64,000 nucleotides of DNA from Eleginops maclovinus (Eukaryota; Chordata; Actinopteri; Perciformes; Eleginopidae), in assembly GCF_036324505.1 (NCBI RefSeq), contig NC_086369.1:16154281-16218280 (forward strand). Direction: 5' to 3'. Shown in pieces: positions 51,701 to 64,000 of the stretch. Position 1 is the stretch's first letter, and each line of letters opens with the position of its first letter. The notes under the pieces are model-generated. The model was given only the letters and a program-made list of their open reading frames with translations, ran no database searches and was not told the DNA's origin. Both the position numbers and the translations under genes were made by a program.

Positions 51701-54700
51701 CTACATGAACCAGAGAAGGACCCAAGTCTGACTCCTAAATGTGCTCAAATTGTGTTAGCGAGCCATTAACGAGAGCACTGAGTGAATATGGCATTTTTAA
51801 GGAACCTGGCACGCACACTTTAAGAGAGATTTATAAAGCATGGATAGTGAGGGATGACTTGAATACATGCACCCTCAGAGAGCGTTATAATTAATCAGCA
51901 AACGAGGGGAGACAGCTTCAGGGTTTCGGCTGCTTCAGTGCCTTTTTTCTGTGGCGTGTGTCCAAAGATTTCACAGAAAAGCACAGAGATATTTGGGAGG
52001 AGGGTACACTGTGATTTCCCACTGCTTCAGGCTTGGAGGAATGCCCACAATTTGGGCCTCAATTCTAAAACCATTATTCTTTGGACAAGATAATTGAGCT
52101 CATAAAGCAGTGGGGAGAAAAATGGCAAAACTGATTGGGACTGAAACTGGTGCAATATGTACAAAGGAAAATATGCAACTCAATCTGATAAAAGGGAAAG
52201 ACTCCAGAGTCCATCTGGCAAACTATTTCTGGCAGCTCCAGTGGGAGTTCAGTGCATGATAATAAAGGCTTATTATTTGGAGGAAAAACGATCGAGCCGC
52301 TCGTGTATCTCTGACAGCGCAGTCAATAATTGCAGAGGATATAACCCGTCCCTCATACTGTGTCCCTTACACTTTAAGTTGTCATCAGCTGGAACTATAT
52401 CATGCATCCCTCTGTGCTTTGCAACCTTTAATCAGCAGTGTCGGCACGGTGTGATTAAAGTTTCAGGGTCGAGCGCAGCGAGGTGCCGCACATTCAGCAG
52501 CAGAGACAAAGTTTGCACAACAGACACAACTCTCTTTCACTTTCACATCGTCCTCGCTGGAGGCACGCAGCAGCGGGGGGTCTGAGTTATATACAGCAGT
52601 TTTGGGAGAAAACTAGATAAATAAGCAGTTCTCATCAGCAGCATTGCAGGCCAGCCTCCCAGAGTGCTTCATTTATCCGTTATATTACAGCAGAGGAGGA
52701 AGGCGCAATAAAAACACACTTTGAAACGGCCCTGTGGTGTCTTCCCATTCTTGTAAACACAATGTGCTTTCCTGTCCCTCCCCCTTAAGCCCTTTCACTC
52801 CTTTGCAGGATTTATTAATACAGATATTTGTTTGTGTGTTTTTTGTAGCCACAGGGAGGAAAGTGGGCTAGTGTGACATATTTATAGTGCGTCCATCCGT
52901 CAGGCCGGCTGAACGCACGCATCTGATACAACAGAAAGCTAGAATTACAGCTCACAGGAGGGGGGGGGGTCCTATTGGCTAACGCTCCAACACATTGTAC
53001 GTGATAGGCTAAGGGGCGGGACATCTCTAAGCAGGTTGACCAATCACAACAGAGACGGCCAACTAACCAATCACAGCAGACTGGGCTCTGGTTTCAGACA
53101 GAGGGTGAAAAGAGGTGCTGCAGCACAGGCAGTATGAGAAAAATAAAGAGCTTTCTGAACATTAAAGCGTGGAGACATGTCCCGGGAGAGACACTTAATA
53201 CTTAAATCAAACTGAAAATGAGAAGAATATGTCGTTTATTTGGGAAATTGATGAAAAAGTTCAGACTTCAGTAACTTTGAGACAAAACATCCATTTTATA
53301 AACCTTTGCCGAACCCTATAGGCATATAAAACTACACAAAATACAAATGGGAAGTTGAAGAGAGCCAAATCAATGCATTGCAGTTTGCTTATACCCAAAC
53401 ACACTGAATGCTGAACAGCCCAGCAGATGCAACCCTCCTCTCTCCTCTCACAGCGATGATGGAGCAGATTATAAAACAATGGCTCTCTGATTTCACACAG
53501 AAACACAGCTCATTGCGAGTCGACGGCCGTCTCATTTGTTGGCTGAAATCACAGATTTTAGTAGCTCTGATTATTTGGCTCGCTGTTCTGTTCATGGAAA
53601 AGTTTGTCGGACGTTTTAATGTCTGCAGCTGCTGCACTTTGAGACTACAGCACTGTAAAAGCGCCTGCACAGGAGGAGATGATGCAAAGGAAGTGAATGA
53701 TATGCTTCTAGAAAAGGAATCAGAAGTCTTGCTAGATTTCTAGGTGATTGTTAGCTTGGCATGCTAACATTTGTAGCGTACGACAAAGCAGATTAACACA
53801 CATTTGTTTAGATTTTTTAAGGACAAACAACTCTAACTCTATAACTAGTTCATGCAAAATATAAAACGGCTTTATGTGATGATCTTTCAATAGTTTTGTT
53901 CAAATTTGGAGCTTAATTTGAAGCGTTTTAGGCCAATTACATGACATCCAGATGCAGAGCAACGTGGCTTTTTAGCCCCCAAAGCAGCACAACAGCACTC
54001 AGGTAAACTTAAACATTTAAGAGCCGACTCATGATGAATTCACGACATAGCTTTTTAAATCTGAAGCTACAGCGAGGCCATCTCCGAACTCTACCTTGGG
54101 AGGAACTCTCAATCGAGTGCATCGATGAGTTTATTTAAAGCTCCGATAGCATCCTTGAGCCTGCCGACTGAAATAGAAACCTAATGCTCCTCATCCGATC
54201 CTGTAACATAAACCCCCTGTCTCCTGCACAGATATGATTGCAGTTCAACAAAACTTCATCAGGGCATTAGAAAAACAGTTCCCACAGTGGGCTAATGCCA
54301 TTTCCGTGGATGACTCTGCAGTTTTGTGAATTAAACCCTTGATGTTAAAGTGGCTGAGATCGAGCCTCCCCCCAGGAAGGGCAGCGAGGGAAAGTCATGT
54401 GTCACAGAGTATTTAATGCAAAGAATTAACCGGGAGTCAGGTCACTCACTTTTCCCTTCCTGCAAACTTTTTAATCGCGTCAATCTGTTTCCCGCTCGCC
54501 CCGTCCTTCCTCTGTAATCTGTCCATCACTGTTGCCCTCTTCGCCACCTTGCAGCCAATCACGGCCCGCGACTTTCACAACACAAATGTCAAAGAGAGCG
54601 GGGAACAGACGGGGGGAGGGAAGGCTGAAACTGTGAGGTAGACACAAGGCTGTAATTCCTGTTTCAGCATCAAAATATGGAGAATGAGGAGCTGAGTTTT

Positions 54701-54901
54701 AAACCTGCAGGTAGCACTCGATGAAATCCAATTAAAGAAAGTCCTGTGGGTCGGAAATATGCAAGAGGTCTGCTCGTTTCTACCTTCTGATAACCACGTA
54801 ATTTGCTTTGCTTATGTCTCACCGTTACAATGCATCTTTCTGATAATCTGCATTTACATAGACGTCCTTCCTCCGCGTCCTTTCCAGGAGAGATTGTGCT
54901 T

Positions 54902-55016
<115 letters not shown>

Positions 55017-57070
55017 AATGCATGGTGTGTGTTCATGTGTGTCTCTGGGTAGAACAAGCCTTCGGCCCTCATGCCGTGACAGCATTATTAACCTACATGC
55101 CTCTGCCCCCCCACCTCCCCTGAGAGCAGCGAACAGCAGGCAGACATACAGCTAGCACACACTGCGGCACGATGGCTTTTCCAGAAACCATTTATATCTG
55201 TAATTACACGCTAAGCACATGCTAATTAGTCTAGATGTGCATCTGCAGAAGACGAATAAAAAAGGCCAGAAATGTAATGCAGATAACTTTCTTTCGGTTT
55301 AAGTAAGGGTGTGCATCTTTCCGTATGTCTGCATTTGATTTAAAATAGATCATGTTGAATAAAAATGCTGCAAAAATGGATTTCTAACACATCATGTATA
55401 TGGTGTAAAAGCACACTGTGCAGCAGCAGCAATATCTAGGGTGTTCAATTATTTCTCCATTTTTAAAAATCAATCATTGGAAGTTGTGAGTCTGTGAGTC
55501 ATAAATGGATTTCCGGTAACCATTTACTGTATATTTGCAATTATACACGATCTCATCATCCTAGATCTGCATGTGCAAAAGATGAATAATAACGTAAGGA
55601 TACACACAATTGCATAAATACATAGGCTTAGGGTAGCTGCCTTTTTATTATCCAATAACTGGTATTTTGTGTGACTTTCCAACAACAAATATATGGTGTG
55701 TAGGCTTCTGTCCATTACTAGCAGCATTTAGGTTGCAAACCATTTTTGGGAGAAACAGCTATTAAAGGTTAAGAATCGATTCAGAATCCCACTGCTTTCA
55801 TGAATTTTGGTCCTCAGTAAGTTTTAAGCAACTTCCGTCATGCGTGACAGCAACAGAGCGCTAACCAGGCCGAAGTGTAATCTCCGCTAACTGTGCTAGC
55901 CTGGTCGAGGCCTTTATAATCAACACCTCCTGCAGGATCAGCCCGGAGTCAGGAAAGGAGAAACAAACACTATCAGTTAATATTCATGACGCTCTGCAGA
56001 CCGCTTTGCCTGCATGTTTGCAGATAAGAAACGCCGGAAGGATCTCTTACAAGCTCCTTTAACCCGGAGTCTCCCGATAGCATCATCCATCTGAGCCTGC
56101 AGGCTGGGGGAGGATGGGAGGACGGTGTGTGTGTGTTTTCCAGAAAAGCATTCAGAATAAGAATTACTCTCCTGTCACCTCTCCGGGGCGCTTTTCCTAC
56201 TCTGGGAAAACCTCAGAGGAAAAACTCTTCTCCACACCTCCCACTCAAACGCTCATAAAGACGCTCCTTCCTCTCGTTCTAAAACCCACTGTCACACTCA
56301 GCTGCAGGCTCCTACAGCTCTCAGCGCTCGCTCTCTTACATCTGTTACCCTCAACGACTAGCTGAATCAAAACTGTAACCAGGAGGGTGTCTCGGAGAAC
56401 CTATCGCAGCAGAAAGCACATTTGTCGCTTTAAAAATCAGCCTTTGAGCGGCAGGATGACAGATTTCGGGGTAAAGAAAGGTGACTCGATGAGCGCTACG
56501 ATGAATCCCAACAACCTGAGGTAACATTTGGCTCTGTGAGGATTTGGTTCTCAGTGCTTCATGCAGGAATAAGAGCTGTAAATGACCTCAGATCCATTAT
56601 CAAAGTGAAAGAGTGTCTCCTCCTCCTCCCTGTAAACTCAACTCTTCGAAATGTCTTTGCAAATTCAACTCTCTCCCCTTCTTTAGTTGCAGCGAGGTCA
56701 GTGAGAGGTGGAGAGTAAACTCCAGTTTGAAGCTCCTGAGTTTTGAAGGAGGAGTCGGGATAATCCCTTCTCTATCCTTCACACTTTCTAATGTTTCATT
56801 TGGGACCGCTGTGGTCACCAAGGACTCACTTAATCCTAATCAAGTATAAAGAATAAACCCTGAATGGCACTTCTCTTCGTTTCTATTCCCCGCCACGTCA
56901 GCATTTAGCATCTGAACTGTTTGACTGCTGGCTTCAGATGTACTCATCGTGTCAGACTCATCTGTTTCTCTCACAAAGTCTCCTCAGTTTTGTGCTTGCA
57001 GTGCAAAACTCAGATTTATTGTTATTCAGCTTCACTTCCAAGGACGGAGGTGTTCCTTCATCGCTGTCTT

Positions 57071-57191
<121 letters not shown>

Positions 57192-57240
57192 GTTTGTGTT
57201 TTTTACCCTGGGAATCTGGGGTGGATATGAAGCTTCAAAG

Positions 57241-57980
57241 TAGAGACTCTACATACTGATATACACCTGAACATCAGCAGGAGAGGACTCTTTAAAGTAG
57301 AGACTCTACATACTGATATACACCTGAACATCAGCAGGAGAGGACTCTTTAAAGTAGAGACACTACATACTGATATACACCTGAACATCAGCAGGAGAGG
57401 ACTCTTTAAAGTAGAGACTCTACATACTGATATACAGCTGAACATCAGCAGGAGAGGACTCTTTAAAGTAGAGACTCTACATACTGATATACACCTGAAC
57501 ATCAGCAGGAGAGGACTCTTTAAAGTAGAGACTCTACATACTGATATACACCTGAACATCAGCAGGAGAGGACTCTTTAAAGTAGAGACACTACATACTG
57601 ATATACACCTGAACATCAGCAGGAGAGGACTCTTTAAAGTAGAGACTCTACATACTGATATACACCTGAACATCAGCAGGAGAGGACTCTTTAAAGTAGA
57701 GACACTACATACTGATATACACCTGAACATCAGCAGGAGAGGACTCTTTAAAGTAGAGACACTACATACTGATATACACCTGAACATCAGCAGGAGAGGA
57801 CTCTTTAAAGTAGAGACTCTACATACTGATATACACCTGAACATCAGCAGGAGAGGACTCTTTAAAGTAGAGACACTACATACTGATATACACCTGAACA
57901 TCAGCAGGAGAGGACTCTTTAAAGTAGAGACTCTACATACTGATATACACCTGAACATCAGCAGGAGAGGACTCTTTAAA
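57241..57980. repeat. 57-bp minisatellite, 13 copies
   Basis: The unit starts tagagactctacatactgat and ends ggactctttaaag. Thirteen copies are almost identical; the main variation is gactct versus gacact. As 57 bp is 19 codons, a stop-free frame runs across it on the minus strand; this is not treated as a gene. Confidence 0.97.
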
Positions 57981-58119
57981 GACAAACAGGTTGTCCAATG
58001 TAACACAGATTTCATTTTCCTCCTCTTCCTCTCGATTACCAAACAACACCTTGCCACGGCCGTCTGCTCACGAGAGGCTCAGCGTTTCTGGTGTCAACAA
58101 CATATTGACGCTCGTCTCC

Positions 58120-58133
58120 GTAACCATAGAAAC
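58120..58133 (+). promoter_or_regulatory. RFX X-box-like motif
   Basis: GTAACCATAGAAAC fits the X-box pattern with one mismatch. Intronic; function unknown. Confidence 0.3.
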
Positions 58134-58484
58134 TTGTGAATGGAAACCCCGGTTTTCAGGGCTGTTAAATAAACCGACGTTAGAGGGTCTTATTTTTCCA
58201 GACAAAGTTGCAGTGTGATTATCCCAGCCGGGGCTAGCCCTCGCTCTGTGTTTACTTCAGGGGTGACTCACGCTGGATCGGCAGCAAAAGAACAGCCAAC
58301 ACAACAGAAATGTGACTTTGGGAGAAAAGACGGGGGGGGGGTATGAATGACTGGGCAATAGAGCCTTGGTGTTGGAGCGCTGATAAGGAGCTGCAATAAC
58401 ACCGAACTCACTACCTTTGTTCCCCTACAGATGAGAGAGATGATCACCAGGCACCGCCGACTGTTTCCATGGCATTAAAATTAG

Positions 58485-58485
<1 letters not shown>

Positions 58486-58524
<39 letters not shown>

Positions 58525-58750
58525 GGGTGGAGGCTCGGGCTTTACTGATAGGTTGTCTGTCCTTGAGAAGGCCAGATTGGGGCGCCCCCTCTCTTCACGG
58601 GAGATTTCCTTTAATTAATCCAAATGAGGACACACTTGCAATTCCAGCAGGCACACACACATTACACACATTACACACACACACACACACACATACACAC
58701 ACACATTACACACACACACACACACATTACACACACACACACACACACAC
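58486..58750. repeat. (TG)n and interrupted (CA)n microsatellites
   Basis: (TG)n at 58486-58522 and a CA array interrupted by TTA at 58653-58750. The two are complementary and about 130 bp apart. Confidence 0.9.
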
Positions 58751-60720
58751 AGATAATGTGTATAATCTAGAGCCGGCTGGTTATGACCCGCGTTGCAAAT
58801 TCAAAAAGCCAACATTTAGAAGAAGAAAACCCCTAACATGGTTTTACTGATTTAAATATTCTGCTTTAATCCATTTTTGTTGGCATTTAGCCTCAGAAAC
58901 AACATTTCCTCTTTCCATTTCATTAAATAAAGTCCATTTAATTCAAAAAGAATCACAAATCGGGGTTGTTTGAGGAAGAAGGACATTTGCTGCAGCCCTT
59001 TTGTTTATTTTTTCACAATAAAGATTCCCAATAACTCCAGAGCGTTGTAACGTCGCATTTATTGACTTTTATCTACATAAATATGCTGCTTTAATCCATA
59101 TTTGTTTGTGTTTGGCCTCAAAAACAACATTTCCACTTCATTAAAGAAAGTCCTGATGATTTACCGATGTGAAAACCACACTGGGTCCAGCCTGCGAATA
59201 TCCAATGGTTGTAATTTGCCAGAGAGATGTGAGTCAGCGCGGCCCGTCGTCAGGTAGTCAGCACCGGAGCAGGTACAGGATTAACAAATCAGTGTGTGTT
59301 AGACGATAAGCCCCCGCAGCATTTCCACAAACACCCAGACTGATTCCATGCAGGTGGAGGTGGGGCAGATTATCTATCTATGACTCCTCCTGTGAGTGAG
59401 TAACTGCTCACAACCGCTGAGTACATCCTCACTAAAGATACTCTTCAAATCCTATTACAATTATCTGGCTTCATCTGCAGCCTGCTCTCCATGCTCCTGA
59501 CGCTGATGGGATGTGCACCAACACGCGGACTGGGAGTGATCAAAACCCACTGTTTGTGCAACAGTTATTATGGGAGAGCAGACACAGCAGGAGATTTAGG
59601 AGTACCACGTTATGCAAAGGCTTGTTTCTCTACAAACTATTACCAAAAAAAATCTGCTGTTTTTTACCTTTATTTAATATCCATGCATCCATGTGGCATT
59701 AACTCATTTATATTGTTTTGTTTCAGTCATTAAACTCGATTTCTTTGGATTTAATGCTGGTATAAACCAATTCCGCCCTCACAAACACACATAATAATTC
59801 CACAATCACATTTCGTTTGTTATTTGTATTATATGTTGTTTTAATACATTTCCATCACTTTATAATTCATACACATTCTTTTTTGTTGAATTTCAGCATT
59901 ATTTAGGTGAAAGCTTCAAACAAACGTAGTGCATTTTCTGCCTCCTCTTAAGAGACCAAACACAAAGACCAAAATTACAGCCATTTTTGTGCAGATAATA
60001 AAAAAGCCTTCACTTTCATTTTTCTCTCCCTTTTAAAAAGGGTTTGTTTGGGGAGAAGGACAGAGTGTACAGATTATGAATCCCCTAAAGGCAAATACTT
60101 TACTTGTGATATTGGGCTCTTTGAATAAATAAAGTTAACACGAACTGATGATAATAAAGTCTTCACCCCCCCGGGGCGGAGACGCTTGAAGTTGCACGAA
60201 TCAGAACGCATGAAAGATGTAGAAGGGGTTAGAAGAGGCGCCGCTCCTCATGCAGAAGACCCATTTTAAGCCCATAAGTTGCCAAGCATCCACGCTGCTG
60301 AGTGTGCACGACACGAAATCCAACCAAAGAATGACCACGACCCCCGACCTCTGAGGGTGGGGGGTTGGTGCTTATAGAGTCAGTTTCCAGTTCCTGTGCA
60401 TATTACTCATTTAATGCAACTTAGCGCCGCGACACTGTCAGCACAAGTTGCAGAATTTGGCTTCTTATCTAATTTGCACGAACGTCTCGTAATGCTAGCA
60501 GCAGGTTTAGCCGTTTTGCATGAAATCAAACCAGCTTAACCTCCTTTATTGCTTTCAATAGTGTAACTTTGTTTTCTTTGAAATCTACTCCTGGACTTCG
60601 AATTAAAGAACATTTCCTACAATAGCACTGGTTCAGCTTGCAGTTGCAGTTTATGTTTCACTATAAAGTGGTGCAGGAATGAGTCCTATACCTGTAAAAT
60701 AGCAGTAATAGTAAAATAGC

Positions 60721-61020
60721 TTAGCGGTGGTGACGTGGAGTCATGTGACTGCGCTGTAGTTCCTTTATAGCCCAACATTAGCCTCCTTTAGCTTAGCGGT
60801 GGTGACGTGGAGTCATGTGACCGTGCTGTAGTTCCTTTATAGCCCAACATTAGCCTCCTTTAGCTTAGCGGTGGTGACGTGAAGTCATGTGACCGTGCTG
60901 TAGTTCCTTTATAGCCCAACATTAGCCTCCTTTAGCTTAGCGGTGGTGACGTGGAGTCATGTGACCGTGCTGTAGTTCCTTTATAGCCCAACATTAGCCG
61001 CCTTTAGCTTAGCGGTGGTG
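60721..61020. repeat. 72-bp tandem repeat, four copies plus partial
   Basis: Unit starts ttagcggtggtgacgtggag and repeats at 60721, 60793, 60865, 60937 and (partial) 61009. Copies differ at only a few positions. Each full unit has TGACGT and AGTCATGTGA. Confidence 0.97.
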
Positions 61021-62514
61021 AACAAGAGCTCTAAAGCCTCTTGTAATGCAGCAGCTGCGAACATAATGCAGGATGGAGTTCTGACATTATCAGTGTTTGC
61101 TGCTTCACATCACTGGAGGACATCCTCTTTCTGGCCATGCAAACTATTGAAATCTTCACTAAATTCTGCTGACCCTCACGTCTGTTAAGCCTGATAACCT
61201 CTGCTAACATGTCTATTTCATATTAGATGATATATTGTGTTGCTGTAACAATGAACTGCCAGGGTTTGTAAATCATTCTTATTACACACACTAATAAAAA
61301 GCAAACACTGCCTCCTTGTAGGGAATGACCACATTTTTTAAAAGGCCAATAACTCCTCACTGATACATGGAGAGAGGAAACACCATAAACCAGGCTAATG
61401 TGGAACCGGAGGTAAATTAAATCTTGATTAAGAAGCAGCCCGGAGCATTTCATCGCTAAAGGTCGTAAAATGGAGACCTTCTTCTTCTCTTTTTATCTGT
61501 GAACATCTCTAAAACCATCCATCTCATACAGAAGTTATTCTCAGAGCAGGTGCATTTCTGCAGCTGTGGTTTCTTATTCACGTCATTAACAAATGTTACG
61601 AGGAAGGAAAGAAGGGTATTCTTTTAAGGGAGGGCACTTCAGGTGAATAAGGGTACCCCGAACACTTCCATAGGAGCTGCAGATTCAGAAATAATAGAGA
61701 ATAGATAAAGATAATAGATATAGAAACACAAAGGTGCCGTAGATATCACCAGGAAGCTTCCACTTTAATTTACTGACATTAAGCAGTAAGTAATGTTATG
61801 TTTACGTGTGCAAAAGAGGCATGATTTAAGGCACATTGTGGGTTTATTGTGGATAAGTCTGCAGCTTTTAACAGGACAAAGTAAATAACTCCTTAATGTG
61901 GATTTCTGATGCTTTCTTTGCACCAGTCTGAAACAAGACATGTTATAAAAGATAAATAGAACAACACTTTTATCAGTGCATGGCAAACAATATCAAAGCT
62001 CTCATAAAAGGCCTATTGAACCCCACTCTAAATCATTTATGAGTGTGGTTTTAGTTCTTAATGAGCTGTGAAAAAGTTATCTGAAAGAGTTTTTTCTAAC
62101 TTTCAGGCTTGCAGTAATTGGTCTGCTTTCTGAACTTTTATTTGGGCTGTGAATCTGAGGCAGAAAACATTTGGACACTTGGCTCTGAGATGAATCTTTA
62201 ACTCGAGAAACCCAAGGTCAAAATAATTGGCCGTGTGTCTCCCTCTGTCACTTGTGCTGTTCTGTTTTCTACGCTACGTTGCCTCGGCTGTGTAGTAGCA
62301 GGTCAACAATTTATTAAAGCTATCCTCCGAACAGCAGGGGAGCTCCTTTTATTCATAATTTACGGAAACAAGAACATAAGTCCCCTCTGTCTCACTGAAG
62401 CACGTCGAGCCAACACCTCACACAGTGATTCTTCCAGAGCAAACAAACATTACCGCTCTCTGAAAACACACTTCACTTTGCATGATTGATGCGCTTGGGG
62501 CTACAGCAGGCCTT

Positions 62515-62689
<175 letters not shown>

Positions 62690-62876
62690 GAATAATGTAG
62701 AATATGTAAACCTCTGCCCCCGGCTAACAAGGTTGAATATAATCACACTTTATTATGAGGAATAGCAAAGCAACATTTAAGCTGACATTACTGTTGCAGG
62801 GTATTTCTCTTTAAATGTGACTTCATTGCACGATAAAGAAAGGTGAGGCAGAGGTGAATATACAGTACAAGCAGAG

Positions 62877-62923
<47 letters not shown>

Positions 62924-64000
62924 TGAATGACAATGAGAGAGCTGAAGTAAAAGCAGCTCTTAGCAGCCAGCCCATTAGCAGCCTCTTATTTCCCGTGCTG
63001 ATCCCCCCTCACAGCTCAGAGCTCGTGCTCAACTTAGAAAATACTAAATGTATGCACCAAGAACGGCCTGTCGAGGCACACCGTACGCTCAGAAAATCCC
63101 CCGATCAATGTCGAATATCGATACTTTTTCATGAAGTCGAGTGAAAAGGCCTCCCAGGGTGCCGCTTTTACTTTGAAAAGCCCGTCTGAAATGTTCATCA
63201 GAGTTGATGGTGGATCATTTGATGTGCAATTCAGTCCAAAAGAAAGGCTTGATTTGAGACACAGAAAGGAAGAGGATAGCTTCTGAAGGTTATAAAATAT
63301 TAACACTGTGCCTCTGGAGTCGGATTGATCTCTTTGTCGTTCCCACATTGTCCACAAATGCACATTACCTTTCAAAATAAAAGCCCTGGGATGCATCGTT
63401 GCCTAGCCTACTAGGAAGCAAGAGGAAACTCGACTAAATATCCTACACTAGCAGAACAACTGGAAATACAATAGATTATCTGTGGAAACTATCCAGGGTT
63501 GAAGATACACTTTAAAGGAACAGGCAAAGAAGATGCATGCTCTTATTTTGAATGCCTATGAATACAAATCTGTATAATAACTCACTTTATATTCTTCTGT
63601 TTGTTGCAGAAAGTGTGTATTTCCTGGACCAATAGGCATGTTCTTTAGGCTAACAGGCTATGGGAAAATGTTTTTGGATGAATGGTTTTCGGAACAATAG
63701 GCACTGAGGTCAGGATTTGTATTTTAAATTGGGCTCTTTATGATTGTTGTTGTTCTTTGGATAGCAACGGTTAGCCAGGCTGCTAATGCTACAGCTCCAT
63801 GAAAGATCAAAGGTTAATTCCACCTAAATCCCTCCAAATAAATCATTCCTTTCTGTCTCAGTTTTGCGTCAGCACCTCTTTTTTTCCTCCGTTGAAGAAC
63901 ACACCCTGTGATATGACACCAGCGTAGCTCAGATACCATCGACATGCAAGTAAAGATGATATTCCTGTAGGGACGCTGGATGCCTGTGTGCTGATGTCTG

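Noticed and set aside
53408..53743. 111-codon plus-strand frame with a hydrophobic stretch
   Set aside because: No recognisable domain, no splice context or neighbouring exons; consistent with chance.
57203..58057. 284-codon minus-strand frame made of 19-residue repeats
   Set aside because: It follows directly from a 57-bp minisatellite unit without a stop; no homology or exon signals were seen.
63920..63950. tRNA-like string gcgtagctcagat
   Set aside because: Only a B/A-box-like fragment; no cloverleaf can be formed with the flanks.

Overview
The window is vertebrate nuclear DNA, almost certainly from a percomorph teleost. It has short GT-AG introns, very long (CA/TG)n arrays, L2-type LINE tails, and a gene order that matches human 8q21.11 (KCNB2-TERF1-SBSPON-RPL7-C8orf89-RDH10). 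No prokaryotic, organellar or viral segments were seen.

Layout from left to right. A GC-rich minisatellite (112-1062) is followed by gene-poor DNA and the 3' UTR of rdh10a. rdh10a (minus strand, six coding exons, 13206 to 4061) encodes a retinol dehydrogenase of retinoic-acid synthesis. Across a 2.5 kb divergent intergenic region lies rpl7 (plus strand, six coding exons plus a 3' UTR exon). Five of its six introns each carry a copy of one box C/D-type small RNA. Next comes a seven-exon gene of unknown function (20613-24286, C8orf89-like by position) with a near-perfect RFX X-box 113 bp upstream of its start. A nested foldback repeat and a deleted L2/jockey-type LINE follow. After about 6.5 kb of repeat-rich intergenic DNA lies sbspon (plus, five exons, somatomedin-B and thrombospondin type 1 domains). 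It converges on terf1 (minus, nine exons, telomere-binding TRFH and Myb domains with a 15-bp tandem repeat encoding its hinge). At 46052-47968 is the last coding exon of kcnb2 (minus, Kv2.2 potassium channel S1-S6 and C-tail). The remaining 16 kb appears to be kcnb2 intron, with minisatellites and microsatellites; the upstream kcnb2 exons lie beyond the window.

The genes do not form one pathway; the link between them is conserved synteny. All five gene models were built by hand: every intron is GT-AG and exon phases join without a frameshift. The most notable observations are the five-copy snoRNA-like family in rpl7, the low-complexity TERF1 hinge, the X-box in front of the uncharacterised gene, and the long CA array that starts a few bases inside the exon 3 donor of rdh10a.
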